DNA from: an uncultured Azospirillum sp.
Lineage (GTDB): Bacteria > Pseudomonadota > Alphaproteobacteria > Azospirillales > Azospirillaceae
Length of the DNA stretch: 64,000 nucleotides
Assembly (NCBI RefSeq): GCF_946480385.1
Contig: NZ_CAMLJP010000002.1
Coordinates: 1 to 64,000, forward strand
Direction: 5' to 3'
The first letter of the stretch is position 1, and every line of letters starts with the position of its first letter. The position numbers were made by a program, and so were the translations under genes. Shown here one piece after another: positions 26,415 to 36,056 of this stretch. Under the pieces are notes generated by a model. It made no database searches. It saw nothing but the letters and a program-made list of their open reading frames with translations, and was not told the origin of the DNA.

Positions 26415-27585
26415 CGGCGGTTTTCTCCATGGGGCCAGTTTTCTCCATAAGGCAGACCCGCCGCGCGCAGTCGGCGACGATGCATTCGATCCGGCGGGAC
26501 AGACGGCGCCGCGCCTCCTCCTCGTCCCCACCCCAGGCGGTGACGCTGCACAGCGGCTGTCCGCCTTCGACGATGCTGCCGGCGCGCGGCAGGTCGGCGC
26601 ACCAGGGGGCCCAGACGAAATCCGCCGGCACCGTCAGCGTTTCGGCGGCGTAGGCCACCGCACCGGCGATAACGCCCGGACGCGGGACCCCAAGGCTCCA
26701 GCTGCGTCCGGCCGCCGCGTCGAGATGAGCGCGCATCACCCCGCCCAGCCGGTGGCGTTCGAGCAGGTCGAGCGTGGCGCCCGGACGCGGGTTGACCTCC
26801 AGCACCGATACCGCGTCCCCGTCGACCAGCAGGTCCAGGCTGTTCAGCCCGACCAGCTTGAAGGCCCTGGCGATGCGCCGTGCCGTTTCCGCCAGCCGGG
26901 CGGCCAGCGACGTCGGCACCGCCGCCGGCAGCACCGCCCCGCCATAGCGGAAGGGCGCTCCCGCCACCGGGTCGGCCCATTGCCGGCTGATCGCCACTAA
27001 CTCGCACCGGCCGAAGCGGTCTGCGATGAAGGCGACGGAGGTCGGTCGACCCACCACCCGCCGTTGCAGGTAGTGACCAACCGGCAGCGGCTCCCCGTTC
27101 CAGGGGACGATGTGCCCACCCCCTGCCGCCCCGATGCGCTTGACCAGCCACTCCCCCGGAACAGCGCCATCGGGAACCCCCGTCCGCGTTTCGGGATGCG
27201 AGACGCCCACTTCCTCCAGTCCAAGCGCCGCCAGCCGAGCGGCGAAACCGGTCGGGTCCTTGACCACCCGCACCACCTCCGGCCCATTGCCGAGCAGGCG
27301 GTAGGGACCGGCCTCCAGCAGGGCGGCCAGCAACTCCGGCGCCTGCTCGAATCCCGATCCGACAACCAATCCGCTACCCGGCGGGGCCAGCGCGCCTGCG
27401 GCTGCAATCAGCGCATGACCCTCGAAGCCGACGACGGGATCGCCCGCCACGCGACGGGCAGGCGCCGGCAGATCGGCGTCACCGAACTGATCCAGCGTCG
27501 CCACCATGGCCCCGGTGCGCGCGACCGCCTGGGCGATGGCACGACCCGACAGGGCGGCGACCAGGATCAGGCCGCTTTCCGGCAT
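26389..27585 (-). CDS. ATP-grasp protein of the H4MPT cluster
   Basis: The 398-residue protein has an N-terminal pre-ATP-grasp region and a central ATP-grasp core: GEWLVKRIGAAGGGHI, YLQRRVVGRPTSVAFI and VSVLEVNPRPGATLDLLE (about 240-255). A C-terminal domain of about 100 residues follows. This type recurs in H4MPT clusters and is required for cofactor synthesis in methylotrophs by family knowledge; the bond it forms is not settled. It overlaps mtdB (19 bp) and mch (26 bp). The last residues contain the repeat MEKTGPMEKT. Confidence 0.83.
   Translation of the reverse strand: MPESGLILVAALSGRAIAQAVARTGAMVATLDQFGDADLPAPARRVAGDPVVGFEGHALIAAAGALAPPGSGLVVGSGFEQAPELLAALLEAGPYRLLGNGPEVVRVVKDPTGFAARLAALGLEEVGVSHPETRTGVPDGAVPGEWLVKRIGAAGGGHIVPWNGEPLPVGHYLQRRVVGRPTSVAFIADRFGRCELVAISRQWADPVAGAPFRYGGAVLPAAVPTSLAARLAETARRIARAFKLVGLNSLDLLVDGDAVSVLEVNPRPGATLDLLERHRLGGVMRAHLDAAAGRSWSLGVPRPGVIAGAVAYAAETLTVPADFVWAPWCADLPRAGSIVEGGQPLCSVTAWGGDEEEARRRLSRRIECIVADCARRVCLMEKTGPMEKTADVVSSLQR
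26420..26448 (-). repeat. Tandem 11-bp duplication at the ATP-grasp/mch junction
   Basis: ATGGAGAAAAC occurs twice, 18 bp apart, in frame with the ATP-grasp gene. The copy nearer mch supplies GGAG for its start. It looks like a small duplication that created or reinforced a ribosome site. Confidence 0.55.
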
Positions 27586-28469
27586 TGGGCGCGGGCCAGG
27601 GTGAAGGCGTCATCGAAGGCCAGATAGACCGGCTTCGTCGCCTCGCGCATCGCCTTGAACAGGCCATGCTGGGTCTTGAACTTCACGTTCCCGATGGCAA
27701 GCGCACCGATGCCGACCGCATCCGTCCCATCGATCGGAGCACCATCGCTGAAGGCGTCCACCCCCTCCACGCCGGCCGGCGGAACGGCATTGACGTCGGC
27801 CACCACCCGCACGGACGGGGCGGCGGCGATCTGCGCGCGGCTCAGCACCTGCACGCCGGCGCGGGCGACCGCCAGCACCACGTCGGTCTCCTCCAAAATG
27901 GCGGCCTTGTGCGCGTCGGTAGAGCCGTCCACCGCGCCCAGCGTCACGCCAAACCGCTGAAGGTATGAGGCCGCCCGCTCGGCGACGGACGCGGCACCGT
28001 CATGGCCGACCAGCCGCACCGACGCGCCGGCGCGCGCCGCCAGAACCGCCGCGATGCCGCCGACCGGCCCCTTGCCGCCGAACACCGCGACCCGTGCGCC
28101 GGCCAGATGCATCCCGGCCTTTTCAAGCTGGGCTTCGACCTTCGCGATCATCGCCGCGGCGGTGGTGTAGGCGCCGGACGGGTCGGCGAAGACCGAGATT
28201 TCGAACGGCGGCACCATGGCGCCGCGCGCCGCCTCCAGCATGTCCAGCGCCTTCAGGATGTCGCGGCCGGCGATGAACAGGCCTGTCCGCTTGGCATCGC
28301 CCGGCGCACGGGAGAAGATCATGTCCTGGACAAGACCCAGGACTTCACCAGTCTCGACATTGGTATATGGCGCGATCACGTCGTAACCGGCGTCGCAAGC
28401 CATGTTGATGTCGAATGGACTGACCGCCTTTACCGGAGTAATGGCGTGCAAGATATAGGGCTTTTCCAT
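27567..28469 (-). CDS. mtdB: Methylene-H4MPT dehydrogenase, NAD(P)-dependent
   Basis: The 300-residue Rossmann enzyme oxidises methylene-H4MPT to methenyl-H4MPT. The N-terminal domain shows SPFDINMACDAGYD; the nucleotide loop is VFGGKGPVGGIAA near 130-142. It is near the end of the RFAP synthase-mtdB pair and overlaps the following ATP-grasp gene by 19 bp. A near match to the window's operator (GTCGC-N10-GCGtg, 28540-28521 on this strand) lies 52-71 bp before the start. MtdA is the alternative family, but the H4MPT context and N-terminus fit MtdB. Confidence 0.93.
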   Translation of the reverse strand: MEKPYILHAITPVKAVSPFDINMACDAGYDVIAPYTNVETGEVLGLVQDMIFSRAPGDAKRTGLFIAGRDILKALDMLEAARGAMVPPFEISVFADPSGAYTTAAAMIAKVEAQLEKAGMHLAGARVAVFGGKGPVGGIAAVLAARAGASVRLVGHDGAASVAERAASYLQRFGVTLGAVDGSTDAHKAAILEETDVVLAVARAGVQVLSRAQIAAAPSVRVVADVNAVPPAGVEGVDAFSDGAPIDGTDAVGIGALAIGNVKFKTQHGLFKAMREATKPVYLAFDDAFTLARAQCRKAA

Positions 28470-28519
28470 GAAACGAAGTCCTTGGTTCGCTTCATGGCAC
28501 TGTCTTTCACCTCACAAGC

Positions 28520-29554
28520 TCACGCTGTCTTTTTTGCGACTGTTTCATATCCGGCAGCGACCGCGCCGCGTCCTGCGAAAGTCTCCACCACCGCACCGCG
28601 ATTCCGTCCACGGCAGACGACGAAGCGCAGATTGGCCTGCAGCCGCCAGCGCGCCCGCGCGCCCTCCGCGGCGCGTTCCGCCGATCCGGCATCGCCGAAG
28701 ATCGCGAAGCCGGTCGGCCCCCAGGAACTCTGCCCGACCCCAGTGGCGCCGACCGACGGCAGCCAGCGCAGCACCTCGGCCACGTCGGGACTGCTGAAGC
28801 GACCGCCCTGCGCCGGAGCGAAATGGTCGCCGACCACGCTCTGCAGTTCCGTGACCGCGGCACCGAACCGCACCGCATCCCCTTCCGCCAGCGCCGGCAG
28901 CCCGACCATCAGCGCCAGCCGGCACAGATAGGCCGCCTTGTCCGCCGGAAAGGGCGGCAGATCGCGAAAGGCAACCGTCTCGGCCGTGCCGGACAGACCG
29001 CGGTTGGCGTCGTCGAACACCAGCAGCATCCGCCACGCCTCTGGCAGAGCCATGCGACTGATGACCGGCGGCGGTTCGTCCAGTGCGCCTTTGCCGCCGT
29101 CAAGGATGACGCCGCCTTGCTCGAAGGCGCCGACCCCGATTCCAGACCGCGACCCCCGGTCCAGCAGGCTGGCGACGCGGCGCGGCGGCAGCGGCCGGCC
29201 GGTCAGTGCCGACAGGGCCGCCCCGACGGCCAGCGCCAGTTGGGTGCCCGACCCCAGCCCGGAATGGGACGGGATCGTCCGGCCCAAGTGCAGGGAAAAG
29301 CGGTTCTCCACACCCAACGCAGCGCACAGCCGGTCGAGATATCCCGTCGCCCGGCTGGCGGGACGGTCGGTGGCATCGCCCGCCGGATCGCCCCGGACCA
29401 GCGTCAATTCCGTTCCCAACCCGTCGAGCGTCAGACCCAGGCTGCCGAAGCGCCGGCCCAGTCCGCCTTCCATGTCGAGAAACCCCAGATGCAGGCGGGC
29501 AGGCACCTCCACCCGCACCGCGTCGACCGTCGGTCGCTGTTCGCCGCAAATCAT
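28520..29554 (-). CDS. mptG: Beta-ribofuranosylaminobenzene 5'-phosphate (RFAP) synthase
   Basis: The 344-residue GHMP-kinase-fold enzyme catalyses the first committed step of H4MPT synthesis, p-aminobenzoate plus PRPP to RFAP. It shows VEVPARLHLGFLDMEG, IPSHSGLGSGTQLALAVG near 110 and VGATGVGQSSWGPTGFA near 270. It is divergent from fhcB and 50 bp before mtdB. The pabB gene in the betaine operon could supply its substrate. The candidate operator at 29564-29583 lies 9 bp before the start, so the site would act on this gene at close range. Confidence 0.93.
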   Translation of the reverse strand: MICGEQRPTVDAVRVEVPARLHLGFLDMEGGLGRRFGSLGLTLDGLGTELTLVRGDPAGDATDRPASRATGYLDRLCAALGVENRFSLHLGRTIPSHSGLGSGTQLALAVGAALSALTGRPLPPRRVASLLDRGSRSGIGVGAFEQGGVILDGGKGALDEPPPVISRMALPEAWRMLLVFDDANRGLSGTAETVAFRDLPPFPADKAAYLCRLALMVGLPALAEGDAVRFGAAVTELQSVVGDHFAPAQGGRFSSPDVAEVLRWLPSVGATGVGQSSWGPTGFAIFGDAGSAERAAEGARARWRLQANLRFVVCRGRNRGAVVETFAGRGAVAAGYETVAKKTA

Positions 29555-29779
29555 GGCCTACCTGTCGCAAAAGCCAAGGCGACCAGCCGCCTTTCAGACA
29601 TAATAAAATCGATCGCGATAAAATCAATGGAAACGGCGACAGAAAATCGCACAATCAAAGTAAATATGACGTCCGCAATCCTGTTTATCTCATTTCTTCA
29701 TAAGAAATCGGGCGTGATTTTGTGCGTCAAAATCTTTGCAGAACTGGTCAAACTCGACATCACGTGCGGGGTTTAGGAC
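29555..29779. promoter_or_regulatory. Divergent promoter region between RFAP synthase and fhcB
   Basis: This 225-bp region is clearly AT-richer than its surroundings (about 29600-29720). It contains the inverted repeat GTCGC-N10-GCGAC at 29564-29583, whose left half extends to TGTCGCAAAA as at 3872 and 7906. It must carry promoters for both H4MPT operons. No gene is seen in it. Confidence 0.6.
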
Positions 29780-31105
29780 ATGGACAACGAACTCGGCGGG
29801 ACCGATCTTCCGCCACCGATGAACGATGTCGTTTGCCCATTCTGCGCAATGGCCTGTGACGACCTTACGGTTGCGCATGATCGGGTCGGGCAGCTCAGGG
29901 TGACCGACAACGGCTGCGCACGGTCGCGCACCCTGTTCGCCCTTCCGGCATTGCCGGCCCACTGCTTCATCAAGGGCCGGGCCGTACCGCTCGACGCGGC
30001 ACTGGACGCGGCGGCGGCACTGTTGCGGAATGCCGCCTTTCCGGCTGTCGGCGGGCTAGCCGCCGACACCGACGGGGTTTCCGCAGCCCTGGCGCTGGCG
30101 GAACGGCTGGGTGCGGTGGTCGACCACGCCGGGTCCGACAGCCTGTTCCACGGTTTGCGCGCCCTGCAGGTGACCGGCGCCATGACCGCCACCTTCGGCG
30201 AGGTGCGCAACCGCGCCGACCTGTTCGTGCTGTTCGGGGCGGAGTTCGACCGCCACGCCCCCCGCCTGTTCGACCGGCTCGTCCGGCCGCCGACCGCCCT
30301 GTTCCGCGATGCCGGCGCCGCGCGCGGCTTTCTCATCGGTCCCGGCGACGGACCGGTGCCGGAGGGGTTCGAGCGTCTGACCGCAGACCTGATCCACGCC
30401 CCCGCCATCGCCGCTGCGCTGTCGCAGCTGGTGGCCGGCGAAACCCCGCATGGCGACCGGGTGGGCGGCATCGCGATGGTGGACCTCGCCCGTGTCGCCA
30501 CGGCGCTGCGCGAGGCGCGCTTCGGCGTCGTCGGCTGGGTTTCCGCCACGCTGGACCCGGTGGCCGGCGATGTGGCGGTCGAGGCCTTCAACCGGCTGGT
30601 CGTGACCGCCAACGCTGCCACCCGCTGCGCCGGCTTGGCGCTGGGCGGCAAGGGCAACGCCCTAGGCGCCAACTACGTGTGCGCCTGGCAATATGGCGTG
30701 CCGCTGCGCTCCCGCCTGGGCGCCGGCCCGCCGGAACATGATCCGTTGCGCTACCGGCTGAAGAGCCTGCTGGCCGAGGGCGGGGTCGATGCGATGCTCT
30801 GGCTGTCCGCGCTGAACGGGGCGGAAGTGCCGGACACCCGCACGCCGATGGTCGTGCTAGCCCGCCCCGGACAGCCGCTGCCCCACGACCCGGAGGTGCT
30901 GATCCCGGTCGCCATCCCCGGCCTCGACCATGCCGGCAGCATCCATCGCGGTGACGGCGTCGCCGCCCTGCCGCTGCGCCGGCTGCGGTCTCCCAAAGCG
31001 TCCGCCGCCACCCTGCCGACCGCCGCGGCGGTGCTGAACGCTCTTCTCGACCGGCTTCCCGCCTCCCCTCTTCCCGTCCTGATCCGGGAGACAGCGCATG
31101 TCTGA
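29780..31105 (+). CDS. fhcB: Formyltransferase/hydrolase complex subunit B
   Basis: The 441-residue protein relates to formylmethanofuran dehydrogenase subunit B. The N-terminus has VVCPFCAMACDDL and NGCARS, and the C-terminal half has GNALGANYVCAWQYG. In bacteria the FhcABCD complex moves the formyl group from H4MPT to methylofuran and hydrolyses it to formate. The B subunit is a scaffold derived from the molybdo/tungsto enzyme. It is first in the operon fhcB-fhcA-fhcD-fhcC and overlaps fhcA by 8 bp. Confidence 0.93.
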   Translation: MDNELGGTDLPPPMNDVVCPFCAMACDDLTVAHDRVGQLRVTDNGCARSRTLFALPALPAHCFIKGRAVPLDAALDAAAALLRNAAFPAVGGLAADTDGVSAALALAERLGAVVDHAGSDSLFHGLRALQVTGAMTATFGEVRNRADLFVLFGAEFDRHAPRLFDRLVRPPTALFRDAGAARGFLIGPGDGPVPEGFERLTADLIHAPAIAAALSQLVAGETPHGDRVGGIAMVDLARVATALREARFGVVGWVSATLDPVAGDVAVEAFNRLVVTANAATRCAGLALGGKGNALGANYVCAWQYGVPLRSRLGAGPPEHDPLRYRLKSLLAEGGVDAMLWLSALNGAEVPDTRTPMVVLARPGQPLPHDPEVLIPVAIPGLDHAGSIHRGDGVAALPLRRLRSPKASAATLPTAAAVLNALLDRLPASPLPVLIRETAHV

Positions 31106-32798
31106 CGCCTACACCCTGCTGCGCGGCGGCCGCGTCTGCGACCCCGCCGGGGCCGCGGACGGCACCGCCCTGCACGGCCCGCCGCGCGACCTGTATCTGA
31201 AGGACGGTCGCATCGCTGCGACGCCGCCGGAGGATGCCCGCATCGGGGAAGTGGTCGATCTCGACGGCCGCATCGTCATGGCCGGCGCCATCGACATCCA
31301 CAGCCACATCGGCGGCGGCAAGGTGAACCTCGCCCGCCTGCTGTTGCCGGAGGAGCATCGCGAGCACGGCAGCGCCCCGGACGGCCTGCGCCGGTCGGGC
31401 AGCGGCCTGTTCACCCCGTCCAGCTTCGTCACCGGCTACCGCTATGCCGAGATGGGCTATACCGCGGCGTTCGAGCCGGCGATGCTGCCGTCCAACGCCC
31501 GGCACACCCATCTGGAGCTGGCCGACGTCCCGATCATCGACAAGGGCTGCTACGCCGTCCTCGGCAACGACGATTTCCTGCTGGAGCGGCTGGCCGCCGG
31601 GGCGACGCAGTCGGAGGTCAACGACTATGTCGCCTGGATGCTGCACGCCACCCAGGCGGTCGGCGTCAAGGTGGTGAACCCCGGCGGCATCAGCGCCTTC
31701 AAGTTCAACCAGCGCCGCCTCGACTTGGACGAGGCGCATCCCCATTACGGGATCACGCCGCGCCGCATCCTGACCACGCTGGCGACCGCCCTGTCCGACC
31801 TGGGGGTGCCGCATCCGCTGCACATCCACTGCAACAATCTGGGCATCCCCGGCAACGAATCGGTGACGCGCGACACCATCGCCGCGCTCGACGGGCTGCC
31901 CGCCCATCTGACCCATCTGCAATTCCACAGCTATGGGACGGAGGGCGACCGCCGCTTCTCCTCGGCCGCCGCCGAGATCGCGGAATCGGTGAACCGCAGC
32001 CCGAACATCTCGGTCGATGTCGGCCAGATCATCTTCGGCCAGACCATCACCGCGTCGGCCGACATCATGTCGCAGTTCCGCAACAGCGGCCTCGCCAGCC
32101 CGCGCAAATGGGTGTGCACCGACATCGAATGCGACGGCGGCTGCGGGCTGGTGCCGTTCCGCTACCGCGACAAGGCCTTCGTCAACGCCCTGCAATGGGC
32201 GATCGGGCTGGAGCTGTTCCTGCTGATCGAGGATCCCTGGCGGGTCTATCTGACCACCGATCATCCCAACGGCGGACCCTTCACCAGCTATCCGCATCTG
32301 ATCCGGCTGCTGATGGACCGCAGCTTCCGCAACGAGCAGCTGGCGCGGATCAATCCCGACGTGGCGGCGCACAGCCGCCTCGGCTCCATCGACCGTGAAT
32401 ACACGCTGGAGGAAATCGCCATCATGACCCGCGCCGGTCCCGCCCGCGTGCTGGGCTTGCGCGACCGCGGCCATCTGCGTCCCGGCGCCGTCGCCGACGT
32501 GGTGGTGTATGACGACCTGCCCGACCGCGAGGCGATGTTCGCCGCCCCGGCACTGGTGTTCAAGAACGGCCGGCTGGTGGCGCGGAACGGACAGCTGACC
32601 GCAACCGGCTGGGGCGACACCATCGTCGTCCGGCCGGAGTTCGATTCCGCCATCGAACGGCGGCTGAAGCCGTGGTTCGAGGATCACCAGACCGTGCGGC
32701 TCGGCAACTTCCGCATCGCGGACGGCGAGATCCTCGACCATGGCCGCGGCGGCCTGTCCATCGTTCCGACCCTGACGGCGTCCGACTCATGCTTCTGA
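31098..32798 (+). CDS. fhcA: Formyltransferase/hydrolase complex subunit A (amidohydrolase)
   Basis: The 566-residue metal-dependent amidohydrolase binds two zinc ions; the first motif is IDIHSHIGGGKVN near 66-78. HCNNLG and FHSYGTEGD supply further ligands. TTDHPNGGPFTSYPHLIRLL near 394 is strongly typical of subunit A of formylmethanofuran dehydrogenase. It hydrolyses formyl-methylofuran to formate. It overlaps fhcB (8 bp) and fhcD (10 bp). Confidence 0.95.
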   Translation: MSDAYTLLRGGRVCDPAGAADGTALHGPPRDLYLKDGRIAATPPEDARIGEVVDLDGRIVMAGAIDIHSHIGGGKVNLARLLLPEEHREHGSAPDGLRRSGSGLFTPSSFVTGYRYAEMGYTAAFEPAMLPSNARHTHLELADVPIIDKGCYAVLGNDDFLLERLAAGATQSEVNDYVAWMLHATQAVGVKVVNPGGISAFKFNQRRLDLDEAHPHYGITPRRILTTLATALSDLGVPHPLHIHCNNLGIPGNESVTRDTIAALDGLPAHLTHLQFHSYGTEGDRRFSSAAAEIAESVNRSPNISVDVGQIIFGQTITASADIMSQFRNSGLASPRKWVCTDIECDGGCGLVPFRYRDKAFVNALQWAIGLELFLLIEDPWRVYLTTDHPNGGPFTSYPHLIRLLMDRSFRNEQLARINPDVAAHSRLGSIDREYTLEEIAIMTRAGPARVLGLRDRGHLRPGAVADVVVYDDLPDREAMFAAPALVFKNGRLVARNGQLTATGWGDTIVVRPEFDSAIERRLKPWFEDHQTVRLGNFRIADGEILDHGRGGLSIVPTLTASDSCF

Positions 32799-33694
32799 AC
32801 GGCATCCACATCGAGAACACCTATGCCGAGGCCTTCGACATGAAGGCGACCCGGCTGATCGTGACCGCCGACACGCTGGCCTGGGCACGCCATGCCGGCA
32901 TGGCGGCAACCGGCTTCGCCACCTCGGTCATCGCCTGCGGCTGCGAATCCGGGATCGAGCGGGAGCTGACGCCGGAGGAAACCCCGGACGGGCGTCCCGG
33001 CGTGTCCCTGCTGTTCTTCGCCACCGGGCGCAGCGTGCTGGGCAAGCAGGTCGAGACCCGCCTCGGCCAGTGCATCCTGACCTGTCCCGGCACGGCCTGC
33101 TTCTCCGGCGTGCCGCGCGGCGCCAAGGAGGATCTGATCCCGCTGGGTCGAAGGCTGCGCTATTTCGGCGACGGGCAGCAGATGTCGAAGCTGCTGGGCG
33201 GCCGGCGCTATTGGCGCATCCCGGTGATGGACGGCGAGTTCCTGTGCGAGGAATCGAGCTGGAGCGTCCCCGCGGTCGGCGGTGGCAACCTGCTCATCCT
33301 CGCCGATGCCCGGATGGCGGCGCTGGAGGCAGCGGAAGCGGCGGCGGATGCCATGCGCGCCGTGCCCAACGTGGTGCTGCCTTTCCCCGGCGGCGTGGTG
33401 CGCTCCGGCTCCAAGGTGGGGGCGAAGTACAAGGGTATGCCGGCGTCCACCAACGACGCCTATTGCCCGACGCTGCGCGGCCTGCCCCGCTCCCGCCTGC
33501 CGGCCGAGGTGGAATCGGTGCTGGAGATCGTCATCGATGGACTGACTGCGGCCGATGTCGCGGCAGCGACCACTGCCGGACTGAAATGCCTGATCGAGCG
33601 CGGTCGCGGCTCCGGCGTCTGGGGCGTCACCGCCGGCAATTACGGCGGCAAGCTGGGCCGTCACCACTTCCACCTTCACGAGCTGCTGCCATGA
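32789..33694 (+). CDS. fhcD: Formylmethanofuran:H4MPT formyltransferase (complex subunit D)
   Basis: The 301-residue Ftr-type protein transfers formyl from formyl-H4MPT to methylofuran. It starts MLLNGIHIENTYAEAFDMKA at 32789, inside the fhcA end, and has PGTACFSGVP, KYKGMPASTNDAYCPTL and the C-terminal NYGGKLGRHHFHLHELLP. Its stop overlaps the fhcC start (ATGA). Confidence 0.95.
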   Translation: MLLNGIHIENTYAEAFDMKATRLIVTADTLAWARHAGMAATGFATSVIACGCESGIERELTPEETPDGRPGVSLLFFATGRSVLGKQVETRLGQCILTCPGTACFSGVPRGAKEDLIPLGRRLRYFGDGQQMSKLLGGRRYWRIPVMDGEFLCEESSWSVPAVGGGNLLILADARMAALEAAEAAADAMRAVPNVVLPFPGGVVRSGSKVGAKYKGMPASTNDAYCPTLRGLPRSRLPAEVESVLEIVIDGLTAADVAAATTAGLKCLIERGRGSGVWGVTAGNYGGKLGRHHFHLHELLP

Positions 33695-34500
33695 GCGTGC
33701 TGAGCTTCCGCCTGAAAGGCCCGTTGACCGGCCGCGTCGATGCGTCTCCCCTGCTGCCGCACCGGCTGGCGGACATGGACCTGACGGAGATCGCCGCCTT
33801 GCCGCTGCGGCTCGGCCGGGGTCAGATCGCGGTGGGCGACCTGTTCGACCTGTCGGGAAGCCCCGGCGACACCTTCGAAATTGAGGGGGACGAGCGCCTC
33901 GACTTCGTCGGGGCGGGGCTGTCCGGCGGCACCATCCGCGTCGCCGGACCGGTCGGCCATCGCGCCGGCACCGGCATGAGCGGCGGAACCCTGCGGGTAG
34001 AGGGGTCGGCCGGGCTGGCGGCGGGCGCCGCCATGCGCGGCGGCCTGCTGACCATCGGCGGCAATGCCGGCAGCGAACTGGGCGGCGCGCTGCCCGGCGA
34101 ACGGACGGGGATGATGGGCGGGCGGATTCTGGTCCGGGGCAATTGTGGCGACCGGGTCGGTGAACGCATGCGGCGCGGACTGATCGCCGTCGGCGGCGAT
34201 GCCGGCGCCTATGCCGCCCTGCACATGAATGCCGGCAGCCTGCTGATCGGTGGCAGACCGGGTGCCGCCACGGGCCACGGCCTGCGGAACGGCACCATCC
34301 TGTTCCGCGGCGAGATCGATCCGCTGCCGGGATTCGCCGATTGTGGCCTCAACCAGCTGCCTTTCCTGTCGCTTCTGGACAATCATCTGTCAGAACTGGA
34401 GGAGGTTCCACCCAGCTGCCGGGGCCTGACCGGACGGGCGCGCCGCTGGCTGGGCGACCGCGGCTTCGGTGGACGCGGCGAGCTGCTGTCCTGCCTTTGA
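33691..34500 (+). CDS. fhcC: Formyltransferase/hydrolase complex subunit C
   Basis: The 269-residue protein consists largely of a right-handed beta-helix with repeated G-x-x-M/L-x-x-G-x-L/I units (for example MSGGTLRVEGSAG, MRGGLLTIGGNAG, MGGRILVRGNCGD). This is as in FwdC and the glutamate-synthase C-domain. It is a structural subunit of the Fhc complex. It closes the fhc operon and overlaps fhcD by 4 bp. Confidence 0.93.
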   Translation: MSVLSFRLKGPLTGRVDASPLLPHRLADMDLTEIAALPLRLGRGQIAVGDLFDLSGSPGDTFEIEGDERLDFVGAGLSGGTIRVAGPVGHRAGTGMSGGTLRVEGSAGLAAGAAMRGGLLTIGGNAGSELGGALPGERTGMMGGRILVRGNCGDRVGERMRRGLIAVGGDAGAYAALHMNAGSLLIGGRPGAATGHGLRNGTILFRGEIDPLPGFADCGLNQLPFLSLLDNHLSELEEVPPSCRGLTGRARRWLGDRGFGGRGELLSCL

Positions 34501-34845
34501 AAAAACCAGCCCAATGGTCATCCGGACCCAGCCGTTTGGGGGATGTGGGATTACCCCGCCGGATGATATAATCGTTCGCACACTCGGATGATTTGCTAGA
34601 AAAACAATCCCGACTCGATCAACGTCGCGCTCCTTCAAGAATTATGTCCGCTTTGTTCAATGTCGCCGGGCCGCAACCTGCGTAGGCTGCTTGTCATAAA
34701 AACTTGATGGTGCGGAGAAGGATCGTCCTCCCGCCCGTCCGAACGTGGCCATCCAAGCAAACAAGGCCGCGGGAAAGCAGCGTGTTCGCCGACCATTCGC
34801 GACCCACGACATACGAACAGGCATGCGGAAGAGGGGCACGGGACA
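34501..34845. other. Intergenic region before the second GlxA-type regulator
   Basis: 345 bp without a gene. It should carry the promoter of the downstream regulator and the end of the fhc transcript. No perfect terminator hairpin and no GTCGC-N10-GCGAC site is seen. An AT-rich patch with TTGTCATAAAA occurs near 34691-34701, only loosely like the half-site elsewhere. Confidence 0.5.
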
Positions 34846-35865
34846 ATGAAGTGCATTGAACAGCAGTCCGGCGGTTCCAAGGTCGACACAATCGGTTTTC
34901 TCCTGGTTCCCGATTTCTCCATGATCGCGTTCACCGCGGCGGTGGAGCCTCTCCGCCTTGCCAACCAGATCAGCGGCAAGGAGCTGTATCGCTGGGTGCT
35001 GCTCTCCCCGGCCGGCGGTGTCGAGCGGGCCAGCAACGGCATCCGGATCTGCGTCGACCACGCCATCGCCGACGCACCTCAGCTGTCCACCGTGATGGTG
35101 TGCAGCGGCGTCGGAGGCCACTGGTACGAGGATCGGGCGGTGTTCTCGTGGATGCGGCGCTCGGCCGCCCAGGGGATCGCCTTCGGCGCCCTGTGCACGG
35201 CCAGCCACATCCTGGCCCGGGCCGGCCTGCTGAACGGCTACCGCTGCACCATCCATTGGGAGAACATGGCCGGCTTCACCGAGACCTTCCCGGAGATCGA
35301 GGCGACGGGCGAGCTGTTCACCATCGACCGCAACCGTTTCACCTGCGCGGGCGGCACCGCCGCCACCGACATGATGCTGTACCTGATCGCCGCCCGGCAT
35401 GGCGAGAAGCTGGCGATGGACATCGCCGAACAGCTTCTGCACACCAAGATCCGGGCCGGCAGCGTCCGCCAGCAGGAAGAACTGCATGCCAATCCGGTGC
35501 TGGATCACGAAGACCTCAACGCCGCCGTGGCGGTGATGCAGGCCAACATCGAGGAACCGCTGGACCTGCTGACGCTCGCCGCGGAACTGGGCCAGTCCCG
35601 CCGGAATCTGGAGCGGCTGTTCCGCAAATACATGAACTGCTCGCCGGCGAAATACTATCTTGGCCTCCGGATGAAGCGCGCGCGGCAGCTGTTGTGCCAG
35701 ACCCGCATGTCGGTGATGGAGGTGTCGATCAGCTGCGGCTTCATTTCCGCCACCCATTTCAGCAAATGCTACCGCGATCACTTTGGCGTCGCCCCGCGCA
35801 GCGACCGCCAGAGCCAGCGGCACAGCCCGCTTGCCGCCGCGCACGAGTTCGCCGGCCTGACCTGA
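34846..35865 (+). CDS. GlxA-family AraC-type regulator (second copy, GbdR/CdhR-like)
   Basis: The 339-residue protein has a DJ-1/PfpI-like sensor domain (about 14-195; elbow GALCTASHIL keeps the Cys). An AraC-type DNA-binding domain follows (about 225-320, LAAELGQSRRNLERLF and CGFISATHFSKCYRDHF). It belongs to the group that includes GbdR and CdhR, which respond to betaine, dimethylglycine or carnitine derivatives. It stands alone between fhc and the pterin genes, inside the H4MPT module rather than beside the betaine genes. It may control formaldehyde oxidation or be the main GbdR-type activator. Confidence 0.85.
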   Translation: MKCIEQQSGGSKVDTIGFLLVPDFSMIAFTAAVEPLRLANQISGKELYRWVLLSPAGGVERASNGIRICVDHAIADAPQLSTVMVCSGVGGHWYEDRAVFSWMRRSAAQGIAFGALCTASHILARAGLLNGYRCTIHWENMAGFTETFPEIEATGELFTIDRNRFTCAGGTAATDMMLYLIAARHGEKLAMDIAEQLLHTKIRAGSVRQQEELHANPVLDHEDLNAAVAVMQANIEEPLDLLTLAAELGQSRRNLERLFRKYMNCSPAKYYLGLRMKRARQLLCQTRMSVMEVSISCGFISATHFSKCYRDHFGVAPRSDRQSQRHSPLAAAHEFAGLT

Positions 35866-36056
35866 TGCCGCACCGGGTAGCAGGATGCAGGCCAGGACCA
35901 GCTCCGGGAAAACAGGCGGGCGGCGGCGGGAATCGTCAATTCGGTGTCGCATTCGAACACATATCCTCCTGCGGTCGCCGATAAGGTACAAATCGGCCTG
36001 CCCGACACCCGATCCGCGCCAGGCCCCGCCGGACAACTGCCAGGAGGACGGCACCG
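35866..36056. other. Intergenic region before the FolB-like gene
   Basis: This 191-bp region contains a TGTCGC element at 35945-35950 with the same CATTC extension as the site at 3947, but no matching right half. AGGAGGA at 36042-36048 is the ribosome site of the next gene. Confidence 0.45.
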